NCBI GenBank assembly: GCA_003576765.1
Contig: QEVP01000014.1
Coordinates: 22,644-86,643, forward strand
DNA from: Pseudomonadota bacterium
GTDB taxonomy: Bacteria; Pseudomonadota; Alphaproteobacteria; Rhizobiales; Xanthobacteraceae
Direction: 5' to 3'
DNA length: 64,000 nt
Made by a program: the position numbers and the translations under genes. Of this stretch, positions 9,809-16,652 are shown piece after piece. The notes beneath the pieces are model-generated. The model was given only the letters and a program-made list of their open reading frames with translations. It was not told the DNA's origin and did not search any database. The first letter of the stretch is position 1; the number at the start of each line of letters is the position of its first letter.

Positions 9809-10381
9809 TCAGCGATTTTGCCCCGGCACCCACAGCACGTCGCCGGCGCCATCGGCATTGGCCGAGCGGGCCGCGACGAACAGAAAGTCCGACAGCCGGT
9901 TGAGATACCTGATGACGGCCTCGTTGACCTCTTCGGTCGGCTGGGCCGCGAGTTCCACGGCGATCCGTTCCGCGCGGCGGCATATCGTGCGCGCGACATG
10001 CAGATGGGCGGCGGCCGGACTGCCGCCGGGCAGGATGAATGAGCGCAACTCGCTGAGCGGCGCGTTCAGCGTGTCGATGTCCTGCTCCAGCCGGTCGACC
10101 TGCGCCGCGATCACGCGCAGGCGCTCGGCCTTGCCCTCGCGCCGCGGCACCGCGAGGTCGGCGCCGAGGTCGAACAGGTCGTTCTGGATGCGGCCGAGCA
10201 TGGCGTCGAGGTCGGGGCGCGCGGCGAGATGCAGCCGCGCCACGCCGATCGCGGCGTTGGTCTCGTCGGCGGTGCCGTAGGCGGCGACGCGCAGGTCGTA
10301 TTTGGGGCGCCGCTCGCCGCTGCCGAGTGCGGTCGAGCCGTCGTCGCCGGTGCGGGTGTAGATGCGGTTGATCAGCACCAT
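9809..10381 (-). CDS. Cob(I)alamin adenosyltransferase, PduO type
   Basis: Makes adenosylcobalamin from cob(I)alamin and ATP. The 190-aa protein starts MVLINRIYTRTGDDGSTAL, where TRTGDDGxT is the N-terminal ATP-binding motif of the PduO class. The C-terminal helix bundle contains ICRRAERIAVELA, and NEAVIRYLNRLSDFLFVAAR is the classic PduO C-terminal helix. The start at 10381 is chosen because it places that motif at the N terminus; the frame stays open upstream but codes for nothing family-like. Only 2 bp separate it from the twin-TM protein gene upstream, so the two are co-transcribed. Adenosylcobalamin would serve methylmalonyl-CoA mutase and similar enzymes. Confidence 0.93.
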   Translation of the reverse strand: MVLINRIYTRTGDDGSTALGSGERRPKYDLRVAAYGTADETNAAIGVARLHLAARPDLDAMLGRIQNDLFDLGADLAVPRREGKAERLRVIAAQVDRLEQDIDTLNAPLSELRSFILPGGSPAAAHLHVARTICRRAERIAVELAAQPTEEVNEAVIRYLNRLSDFLFVAARSANADGAGDVLWVPGQNR

Positions 10382-10383
10382 CG

Positions 10384-10578
10384 TCAGCGTCCCATCAGCC
10401 AGATGGCGGCCATCGCGATGATGATCGCCACGAACTGCATCAGGACGCGCAGCCGCATCAGGCGCTGCGAGGTGTCCGGCGAGCCGCCGCGCATCATGTT
10501 GAAGAGACCGAGCAGCAGGACGAAGGCGACGGCGCCGATGGCGATCGGCAGCACGACGAAGCTGAGGGCAGAGGACAT
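10384..10578 (-). CDS. Small twin-transmembrane protein (HIG1-domain-like)
   Basis: 64 aa with two hydrophobic segments (about residues 4-26 and 44-62) joined by a short polar loop containing NMMRGGSPDTSQRLMRLRV. The M-RGG-x-xx-SQ-x-LMR-x-RV loop is the mark of HIG1-type or "twin transmembrane" proteins of Alphaproteobacteria; mitochondrial HIG1 relatives bind respiratory supercomplexes. It lies immediately upstream of the adenosyltransferase with a 2-bp gap, an arrangement I recall from other Rhizobiales. A function in respiratory complex assembly is possible but not shown. Confidence 0.8.
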   Translation of the reverse strand: MSSALSFVVLPIAIGAVAFVLLLGLFNMMRGGSPDTSQRLMRLRVLMQFVAIIIAMAAIWLMGR

Positions 10579-10667
10579 GGGCCGTTCTTAGCACCGCGCG
10601 TGACGCTGCGCTATTACCGCTTCCGCCATTTTCGCGCGCCTGTCCCGCTTTCACCGCGCGGCGGCCG

Positions 10668-11603
10668 ATGGTAAGCGTGACGCGGGCGGGATCGATCGCA
10701 AGGATTGCCGTGACGCCACTGCGCGCCGTGTTCCGTGTCGCCCTGGACGCATTCGAGCGGTTCCTGGCCGATGACGGCTGGGCCATCGCAAGCCACATCG
10801 CGCTGTCATCGCTGATGGCGCTGTTCCCGTTCCTGATCGTGCTGACGTCGCTGGCCGGTTTCGTCGGCTCGAAGGACCTGGCCGATCAGGCCGCCACCCT
10901 GATGCTCGAAGTCTGGCCGGTCGAGGTGGCGAGCACGCTGTCCGGCGAAATCCACGACGTGCTGACCACGACGCGGGGCGACGCGCTGACCATCGGCGCG
11001 GTGCTGGCGGTGTACTTCGCCTCCAACGGCGTCGAGAGCTTTCGCGTCGCGCTTAACCGCGCCTACGGCGTCACCGAGCCGCGCGCGTGGTACTGGCTCA
11101 GGCTGGAATCGATCGGCTATACGCTGGTCGCCGCCTTCACCGCGCTGGCCATGGCGTTCCTCATCGTGCTCGGGCCCTTGCTGATCGCCACCGCGCGGCG
11201 CTACGTGCCGCTGGTGATCGAATCGAGCGAGGGGCTGCTCAACGTCGCGCGCTACGGGGTGGCCACCGCCGCGCTGATCGCGGCGCTGTTCATCCTGCAC
11301 GCCTTCCTGCCGGCCGGGCGGCGGTCATTCCGGCAGATCCTGCCCGGCATCGTGTTCACCTTCGTCGCCTCGCTGGTGTCCGGCATCGGCTTCGGCATGT
11401 ATCTGGCGCGCTTCGCCGGCAACTACGTGTCGATGTATGCGGGGCTCGCCTCGGTAATCATCGCGCTGGTGTTTCTCTATTTCATCGCCGCGATCTTCGT
11501 CGCCGGCGGCGAACTCAACGCCGCCATCATCAAGGCGCGGCTGCCGCGCGGCGTGTCGCTTGCGCAAGCGCAGACGCAAGAGCGCGCGGAGACACCGGCT
11601 TGA
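10668..11603 (+). CDS. YihY/virulence factor BrkB family inner-membrane protein
   Basis: 311 aa with about six membrane segments: 50-72 (ALSSLMALFPFLIVLTSLAG), 105-120, 155-180, 205-225, 240-262 and 275-297. The family hallmarks are the first-helix proline-rich turn and the NGVESFRVALNRAYGV block (family consensus ..xxFxxLxxaLNxaYxv) at about residues 124-139. Role unknown; the earlier label as a tRNA-processing RNase BN is wrong for this family. Its last 74 bp overlap the 3' end of the convergent hybrid kinase gene, in antisense. Confidence 0.85.
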   Translation: MVSVTRAGSIARIAVTPLRAVFRVALDAFERFLADDGWAIASHIALSSLMALFPFLIVLTSLAGFVGSKDLADQAATLMLEVWPVEVASTLSGEIHDVLTTTRGDALTIGAVLAVYFASNGVESFRVALNRAYGVTEPRAWYWLRLESIGYTLVAAFTALAMAFLIVLGPLLIATARRYVPLVIESSEGLLNVARYGVATAALIAALFILHAFLPAGRRSFRQILPGIVFTFVASLVSGIGFGMYLARFAGNYVSMYAGLASVIIALVFLYFIAAIFVAGGELNAAIIKARLPRGVSLAQAQTQERAETPA

Positions 11604-12780
11604 CGAGGAAGGCGTCGGCGCCGGCGGTGCGCGCCTTGCGCTCATCACCGCCGCGCCCGGAGACGCCGATGATCGGCACCCGGCCCTGCGGCGGCGGCAA
11701 TGCGCGGATGGCGCCGATCGCCTCGATGCCGCTGGTGCCGGGCAGCACCAGGTCCATCAGCACGGCGTCGAAACCGCCGCCGGCGGCGCGGGCGATCGCT
11801 TCGTCGCCGCGGCCGACGAACTCGATGGCGTGACCCAACTCGGTGAGGATGGCGCTCAGCACCACGCGCCCGAACGGGTTGTCCTCGACCCCGAGCAGCC
11901 GCAGCGGTCGCGCCGGTGCCGCCGCCCCTGAGGCGAGCGGTGCGCCGGCGGCGGGAAGGGGCGCGGGGGCGAGCAGTACCGTCATGGTGAAGGTGGTGCC
12001 GCCCGGCCGCCGCGTCGCGACGACGTCGCCGCCCATCGCGCGCGCCAGCCGCCGGACCGACGACAGCCCGAGCCCGGCGCCGCCGAACCGCGCGGCAATG
12101 GCGGCGCTGGCCTGCGTGAACGGGCGGAACAGCCGTCTCACCTCCGCCTCGGTGAGGCCGATGCCGCTGTCGGAGACGGCGAAGGCGACCCTGACCTTGC
12201 CCTTGACGGCGCGGCCGGCCGACACCTTGAGACTGACGCGGCCGGTTTCGGTGAACTTCACCGCGTTGTCGATCAGGTTTTCCAGCGCCGCGCGCAGGCG
12301 CACGGGGTCGCCGACCACGAAGGCGGGCAGCTTCCCCGCCGTGGCGATGCCGGCCTTGAGGCCCTTGGCGGCGGCGCGGCCGGCCAGCGAGTCGCCGGCG
12401 TGGCGCACCAGTGCGGTCAGGTCGAAGAAGTCGGCGCGGGTGGCGGCGCCGCGGTCGCGCAGCCGTGCCGCATCGACGAACAGCGTGGCGAGCCCGGCCA
12501 GATGCTCGGCGCTGGCCTTGATGGTCTCGGCCCAGCGCCGCTCCCGCTCGGGCAGGTTCGAGGTGACGAGCAGATCGCTGATGGCGAGGATGCCGGTGAG
12601 CGGCGTGCGGACCTCGTGGGCGAACGCGGCCAGCGCCGTTTCGACGTCGCTTGCGGCCTTGCCGGCGCGAGCCTCGCGCGGGCTGGCCGTGGTCTTGCCC
12701 GTGGTCTTGCCGGCGCGCGGCGCGCCGGCCCGTGATGCAGGCGCAATGGCCTTGCGCGGAGCGCGCGGTTTGGATGCCAT
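11530..12780 (-). CDS. Soluble hybrid histidine kinase with C-terminal receiver domain, no sensor domain
   Basis: About 416 aa from the ATG at 12780 (an ATG at 12813 is also possible). Residues 1-45 are a Lys/Arg/Ala/Pro-rich tail. The HisKA helix pair starts with AAFAHEVRTPLTGILAISDL, phospho-acceptor His55. The ATPase domain shows ENLIDNAVKFTETG (N box, about 167-180), SDSGIGLTEAEV (G1) and RFGGAGLGLSSVRRLARAMG (G2). A receiver domain follows from about 293, with the acidic pair ED at 299-300, acceptor Asp343 in VLMDLVLPG and the lysine in FLVKPVSP. There is no membrane segment or PAS/GAF unit, so any signal must arrive through the basic tail or a partner. The 3' end overlaps the BrkB gene by 74 bp. 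Confidence 0.88.
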   Translation of the reverse strand: MASKPRAPRKAIAPASRAGAPRAGKTTGKTTASPREARAGKAASDVETALAAFAHEVRTPLTGILAISDLLVTSNLPERERRWAETIKASAEHLAGLATLFVDAARLRDRGAATRADFFDLTALVRHAGDSLAGRAAAKGLKAGIATAGKLPAFVVGDPVRLRAALENLIDNAVKFTETGRVSLKVSAGRAVKGKVRVAFAVSDSGIGLTEAEVRRLFRPFTQASAAIAARFGGAGLGLSSVRRLARAMGGDVVATRRPGGTTFTMTVLLAPAPLPAAGAPLASGAAAPARPLRLLGVEDNPFGRVVLSAILTELGHAIEFVGRGDEAIARAAGGGFDAVLMDLVLPGTSGIEAIGAIRALPPPQGRVPIIGVSGRGGDERKARTAGADAFLVKPVSPRALASALAQATRRAAAAP

Positions 12781-12828
12781 GAATGTCCCCGTCCCGGCCA
12801 TGGAGTGTCGCATGGCCGGGGAAGGGAG

Positions 12829-13637
12829 TCACGCGTCGGGCGTAGGCGGCAGGCCGGCCATTCGGCGGATATCCGCAGGCGTAAGGCCGCGGGCGCGCAA
12901 GCTGCGCAGGCTGACGGCGTGCGTCGATTTCGACAGTTTTGCCCCGGCCTCGTCGACGATCAGGGCGTGGTGCCGGTAGAGCGGCGCGGGCAGTGCGAGC
13001 AGGCTTTGCAGCAGGCGGTGGAGGGCGGTGGCGTAAAACAGGTCCTGCCCGCGCACGACGTGGCTGACGCCCTGTTCGGCGTCGTCGATCACGACCGAGA
13101 GGTGGTAGCTGGTCGGCGTGTCCTTGCGTGCCAGCACCACGTCGCCCCAGTCCTGCGGCCGCGCGGCGACGGGGCCGGTCTCCCCGCCGGGTCCTGTGCC
13201 CTGTTCGGTCCAGGTCAGCGCCCCGGTCGCGGCCAGCGCCGCCGCCAGTGCCGCCGCCATGTCGAGCCGCAGCACATGCGGTGCGCCGGCCGCCGCCCGC
13301 CGGCGTTCGCAACGCGGGCGATCTCGGCGCGGGTCTCGAACGCCGGATAGATCAGGCCGTCGCGGGCAAGCCGCTCCAGCGCCGCGCGGTAGAGCCGAAA
13401 ATGCTCCGACTGGCGCCGCACCGGCTCCTCCCAGACGAGGCCGAGCCAGGCGAGGTCCTGGTAGATCGCCTCCTCAAAGTCGGGCCGGCAGCGCGCGGTG
13501 TCGATATCCTCGATGCGCAAGAGGAAGCGCCCGCCGCTTTGCCGGGCGAGGTCGAAGTTGATGAGCGCCGAAGCGGCATGGCCGAGGTGCAGAAAGCCGT
13601 TCGGGCTCGGCGCGAATCGGAAAACGGGTGGCGGCAT
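12829..13637 (-). pseudogene. gluQ: Glutamyl-Q tRNA(Asp) synthetase gene, frameshifted and internally deleted
   Basis: GluQRS puts glutamate on the queuosine of tRNA-Asp. The first part (13637 down to about 13315) reads FRFAPSPNGFLHLGH, the HIGH-type ATP site, then RIEDIDTARCRPDFEEAI, and on to YPAFETRAEIARV. The second part continues in another frame from about 13312 to 12829 with ERRRAAAGAPHVLRLDMA, then the KLSKS motif (KMSKS loop). Between the two, roughly 25 residues that the family normally has are absent, including the zinc-site piece (usual YPGTCR), and the usual cysteine before it (YPCF) is Ala here. Both ATP-binding motifs survive, so either the gene decayed recently or the reading is a sequencing error plus a divergent loop. 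Neighbours: hybrid kinase downstream (48 bp). Confidence 0.8.
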
Positions 13638-13653
13638 GGGAAAGTTCTGTCTA

Positions 13654-13745
13654 CCGTCATGCCTGTGCTTGTCACGGGCATCCACGTCTTAACAGCCCCC
13701 TCTCTTTATCCCTTCCCCGCTTGCGGAGGGAGGGAAGGGTGGGGG
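13654..13745. repeat. Composite dispersed repeat (families A and C joined)
   Basis: Starts with the family A words GTCATGCCTG ... CGGGCATCCACGTCTT, then AACAGCCCCCTCTCTTTAT and a G/C palindrome (CCCTTCCCCGCTTGCGGAGGG). The same joined order is found in reverse at 60976-61079, so the two families travel together there as one unit. It lies directly upstream of the broken gluQ, in a 279-bp gene-free spacer. Confidence 0.7.
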
Positions 13746-13765
13746 TGGATGGGCCGGGCAAAACA

Positions 13766-13820
13766 GCGTTACGCCCGTCTTCGACGGGCCAACAGGGCGT
13801 TACGCCCGTCTTCGACGGGC
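13766..13820. repeat. Tandem pair of a 24-bp hairpin-forming repeat
   Basis: Two identical 24-bp copies (13766-13789 and 13797-13820) are 31 bp apart. Each contains GCCCGTCTTCGACGGGC, a 7-bp stem with a 3-base loop. Similar TTCGACGG words occur in the family A repeat at 1605-1730. The pair sits just before the glycosylase gene. Confidence 0.75.
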
Positions 13821-13916
13821 TATGCCCGGCAATGACGCTGGACTTGAGGTTGGTCACTTGCAGACCATCCGGACTGATTTGCGCGGCCGCGAAAATCCCG
13901 CCATGCTTGGCTGCCG

Positions 13917-14660
13917 ATGACCGCGTTCCTCCACACCCAGGCCGATCTCGACGCCGCCATCGCGGCGTTGGTGGCGCAGGACCCGCGCCTTGCGCCGGTG
14001 GTGGCGCTGGCCGGGCCGCCGACCTTACGCCGCCGCGAGCCGGGTTTCGCCGGGCTGGCTTCGACGATCTGCGGCCAGCAATTGTCGATCAAGGCCGCCG
14101 CTGCCATCTGGGGCCGGCTGACGGCCGCCTACGATCCGCTGCACCCTGATCACATCCGCCGGGCGCGCGCCGACCGGCTCGGCCGCCTCGGGCTGTCGGC
14201 GGCCAAGATCAGGACCTTGAAAGCGATCGCCGGCGAGATCGCCAAGGGCCGGCTCGACCTCGCGGCGATGGCCGATTGGCCCGCCGACGAGGCCCATGCC
14301 GCACTGACCGCGCTGCACGGCGTCGGGCCGTGGACCGCCGACATCTATCTTCTGTTCTGTCTCGGCCACGGCGATGCCTGGCCGACCGGCGACCTTGCCG
14401 TGCAGGAGGCGATCCGCATCGCGCTCGAACTTCAAACGCGCCCGACGGCGAAGGACACGGCCACGCTCGGCGAGGCCTGGCGGCCGTGGCGCGGCGCCGC
14501 CGCGCACCTGTTCTGGGCCTATTACAAGGTGGTCAAGTCGCCCGGTTTCGAGGCGGTGGTGCCGGGCGAGACGAAGGCCGCCCAGCCGCCGGCGCGGCGC
14601 CTCGCCGCAGCCAAACCCGTGGCGCGAGGGCGCGCCAATGGCCGCGGCCGCACGGCCTGA
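13917..14660 (+). CDS. DNA-3-methyladenine glycosylase (AlkA-type, HhH-GPD)
   Basis: Removes alkylated bases from DNA, the first step of base excision repair. 247 aa: an all-helical HhH-GPD domain, with TICGQQLSIKAAAAIW at about 50-65 (the usual xISQQxS helix), the helix-hairpin-helix LHGVGPWTADIYLL at 133-146, and the catalytic Asp159 in WPTGDLAV. The WRGAAAHLFWAYY helix closes the domain. The last 35 residues are an Ala/Arg/Pro-rich basic tail that could hold DNA. It lacks the N-terminal TBP-like domain of E. coli AlkA, as is usual for the shorter class. Transcribed alone between repeat-rich spacers. Confidence 0.92.
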   Translation: MTAFLHTQADLDAAIAALVAQDPRLAPVVALAGPPTLRRREPGFAGLASTICGQQLSIKAAAAIWGRLTAAYDPLHPDHIRRARADRLGRLGLSAAKIRTLKAIAGEIAKGRLDLAAMADWPADEAHAALTALHGVGPWTADIYLLFCLGHGDAWPTGDLAVQEAIRIALELQTRPTAKDTATLGEAWRPWRGAAAHLFWAYYKVVKSPGFEAVVPGETKAAQPPARRLAAAKPVARGRANGRGRTA

Positions 14661-14663
14661 GCC

Positions 14664-14765
14664 AAGCGTGTTTTCAAGCGAAGTGGAAACCGGTCGCGTG
14701 AAGAAAACGCGTCAGAACAATAAATTAGAGATCCGCTTCTGATTCCATCAGATGCGGAAAAGCTG
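14664..14765. repeat. Dispersed palindromic repeat, family B (inverted copy)
   Basis: About 100 bp with the ordered words TTTTCAAGCGAAGTGGAAAC, CGGTCGCGTGAAGAAAACGC, and the hairpin CGCTTCTGATTCCATCAGAT followed by GCGGAAAAGCT. It follows 3 bp after the glycosylase stop. Other copies: 25160-25264, 25382-25484, 46338-46442, 53774-53859, with shorter pieces at 52473-52510 and 54664-54713. Confidence 0.8.
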
Positions 14766-14854
14766 TTAGAATTCGCGCCCTTCACAAGGCCGTCACGGTG
14801 CCTGTAGTATTGCGAGGTCGGCCGCACGCGGCCGAGTCGGGCCAGGAGCGTTGC

Positions 14855-15424
14855 TTGAACGCGCATGTCTCACAACATGTCTCCCTTGGAGGCTGGCCGG
14901 TATTGGTGCTGAATGCCGATTTCCGGCCGTTAAGCTACTATCCGTTATCGCTGTGGTCGTGGCAGGACGCGATCAAGGCGGTGTTCCTCGACCGTGTCAA
15001 CATCGTCGAGTGTTACGACCACGCGGTGCACAGTCCCTCCTTCGAGATGCAACTGCCGAGCGTCGTCTCACTCAAATCCTTCGTCAAGCCGACCACGCAT
15101 CCTGCCTTCACCCGCTTCAACGTCTTCCTCCGCGACAGGTTCACCTGCCAGTATTGCGGCGCCAAGGAGGACCTCACTTTCGACCACATCGTGCCGCGCT
15201 CGCGCGGCGGGCAGACGACATGGGAGAACGTGGTCGCGGCCTGCTCGCCGTGTAACTTGCGCAAGGCCAACCTGACGATGGCGCAGGCGCACATGTATCC
15301 GCGCCAGCAGCCGTTCGCGCCGAGCGTGCATCAGCTTCACCGCAACGGCCGTCTGTTTCCGCCGAACCATCTCCACGAAAGCTGGCTCGATTATCTCTAC
15401 TGGGACACAGAACTCGATCCGTAG
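14855..15424 (+). CDS. HNH endonuclease (TTG start)
   Basis: A 189-aa HNH protein of the broadly conserved bacterial type. I choose the TTG at 14855: an AGGAG site lies at 14844-14848, six bases before it, and the protein then starts MNAHVSQHVSLGGWPVLVLN, close to how relatives begin; the upstream ATG-like starts have no such site. The HNH core has zinc cysteines Cys98/Cys101 (CQYC) and Cys130/Cys133 (CSPC), the catalytic Asp110-His111 (FDHIVPRSRGG) and Asn125 in TWENVVAACSPCN. The N-terminal 85 residues (LSLWSWQDAIKAVFLDRV) are a conserved family extension. Its biological role is not known; similar genes are near-universal in Alphaproteobacteria, which speaks against a homing enzyme. Confidence 0.88.
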   Translation: MNAHVSQHVSLGGWPVLVLNADFRPLSYYPLSLWSWQDAIKAVFLDRVNIVECYDHAVHSPSFEMQLPSVVSLKSFVKPTTHPAFTRFNVFLRDRFTCQYCGAKEDLTFDHIVPRSRGGQTTWENVVAACSPCNLRKANLTMAQAHMYPRQQPFAPSVHQLHRNGRLFPPNHLHESWLDYLYWDTELDP

Positions 15425-15457
15425 CGCGGCCTGCGTCCTCGTCGAGGCCTCGCTCGC

Positions 15458-15588
15458 GTCCCGGATGCGATGCGGCACGGCGTGCCGCTTCGCTGATCCG
15501 GGATCGTGCCGGCCGCAGCGCGCGCAACGGTCCCGGCTCTGCGGCGCACCGCTGCCGCGCTGCGCCGCGTCCGGGACACGAGATCATC
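15458..15588. repeat. Dispersed repeat, family D (GTCCCGGATGCGATGC type)
   Basis: A 130-bp block in the spacer between the HNH gene and xerC. It contains, in order, GTCCCGGATGCGATGC, a GCGGCACG/CGTGCCGC hairpin, GATCCGGGATCGT, ACGGTCCCGGCTCTGCGG and CGTCCGGGACACGA. The same words in the same order make up 40018-40155. Both copies are gene-free and lie between a plus-strand gene end and another transcription unit. Confidence 0.75.
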
Positions 15589-15612
15589 GGTCCTCCACTG
15601 TCTTGTTCGGCA

Positions 15613-16575
15613 TCACGCCCGCGGGTGGGCGCTGTCGTAGACCGACAACAGCCGCTCGGCATCGATGCCGGTATAGACCTGCGTGGTCGAGAGCGAGGCG
15701 TGGCCGAGCAGTTCCTGGATGGCGCGCAGGTCGCCGCCGCGGCTCAACAGATGCGTGGCGAACGAATGGCGCAGCGCGTGCGGCGTGGCGCTGTCGGGCA
15801 GCCCGAGCGCGCCGCGCAGCCGCTCCATCGTCAACTGGATGATGCGCGGGCTTAGAGGTCCGCCGCGTGCGCCGACGAACAATGGCCCGTCCGGCGGCAG
15901 CATATGCGGGCATTGCGCGACGTAGTCGGCGATCAGGGCCAGCACGTTGCGCAGCACCGGCACCATGCGGGTCTTGTTGCCCTTGCCGGTGACGACGATG
16001 ACGTCGCCTTCGCCGGGCGCCGGCACGTCGTGGCGCCGCAATCCGAGCGCTTCGGAGATGCGCAGGCCCGAACCGTACAGCAGCGCCATCACCGCCGCGT
16101 CGCGCGTCCAGATCCACGGGTCGCGATCCTCGCCGGCGCGAAGCTCAGGCGCGGTGAGTTGTTTCGCCGGTGCCGGCGCGATCGGTTTCGGCAGGCTTTT
16201 GCGGATTTTTGGCGCGCGCACTGCGGCAAGCGCGCCGAGCTTGCCCTTGCCTTCGCGCTCCAGAAAGCGGCCGAACGAGCGAAGCCCCGCCAGCGCCCGC
16301 ATCAGCGAGCGACCCTCGACGCCGGCCGCGCGGCGCGCCGCCATGAAGGCGCGCACGTCGGCGATCTCGAGCGCGGCGAATCGCTTCAGCGACGGCGGCG
16401 CGCCGTGATGGGCGGTGAGGAAGGCGAGGAACTGGCGCAGGTCGCGGCCGTAGGCGTCCTGCGTCTTGGGCGACAGCCGCCGCTCGCTGGCAAGATGCCG
16501 GAGCCAGCGCACCGTCTCGGCGGCGAGATCGTCGGCGCAATGCGCGGCGTGCGGCTGCTCGGCGGACTGGCTCAT
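15613..16575 (-). CDS. xerC: Tyrosine recombinase XerC
   Basis: Resolves chromosome dimers at dif together with XerD. From the ATG at 16575 the protein has 320 aa. The N-terminal SAM-like domain contains LRHLASERRLSPKTQDAYGR. The catalytic set is complete: Arg in YGSGLRISEALGL, Lys in VTGKGNKTRMVP, His-x-x-Arg in ATPHALRHSFATHLLS, His in LLGHASLSTTQ, and the nucleophile Tyr in QVYTGID close to the C terminus. An ATG at 16659 is possible but would run into the divergent priA start, so the shorter start is preferred. Location beside priA is a common arrangement in Rhizobiales and suits a housekeeping role rather than a phage integrase. Confidence 0.93.
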   Translation of the reverse strand: MSQSAEQPHAAHCADDLAAETVRWLRHLASERRLSPKTQDAYGRDLRQFLAFLTAHHGAPPSLKRFAALEIADVRAFMAARRAAGVEGRSLMRALAGLRSFGRFLEREGKGKLGALAAVRAPKIRKSLPKPIAPAPAKQLTAPELRAGEDRDPWIWTRDAAVMALLYGSGLRISEALGLRRHDVPAPGEGDVIVVTGKGNKTRMVPVLRNVLALIADYVAQCPHMLPPDGPLFVGARGGPLSPRIIQLTMERLRGALGLPDSATPHALRHSFATHLLSRGGDLRAIQELLGHASLSTTQVYTGIDAERLLSVYDSAHPRA

Positions 16576-16652
16576 CGCGGCCCCATGCTTGACAGACGAA
16601 GCGTTATCGCACCCTGTCCGTTGCCCCTGTGTTAATGCGGACCATCGTGACC

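Noticed and set aside
13766..13820. Possible CRISPR array from the repeated 24-bp unit
   Set aside because: Only two copies with a 7-bp spacer, each a hairpin repeat of a dispersed family; no cas genes in the window.
14855..15424. HNH gene as a homing endonuclease or restriction enzyme
   Set aside because: No intron, intein or methylase partner is seen, and the N-terminal extension and context match a widespread core-genome family.
15613..16575. Phage-type integrase next to an island
   Set aside because: The protein has XerC features and lies beside priA in a core context; no att-like repeats or phage genes adjoin it.
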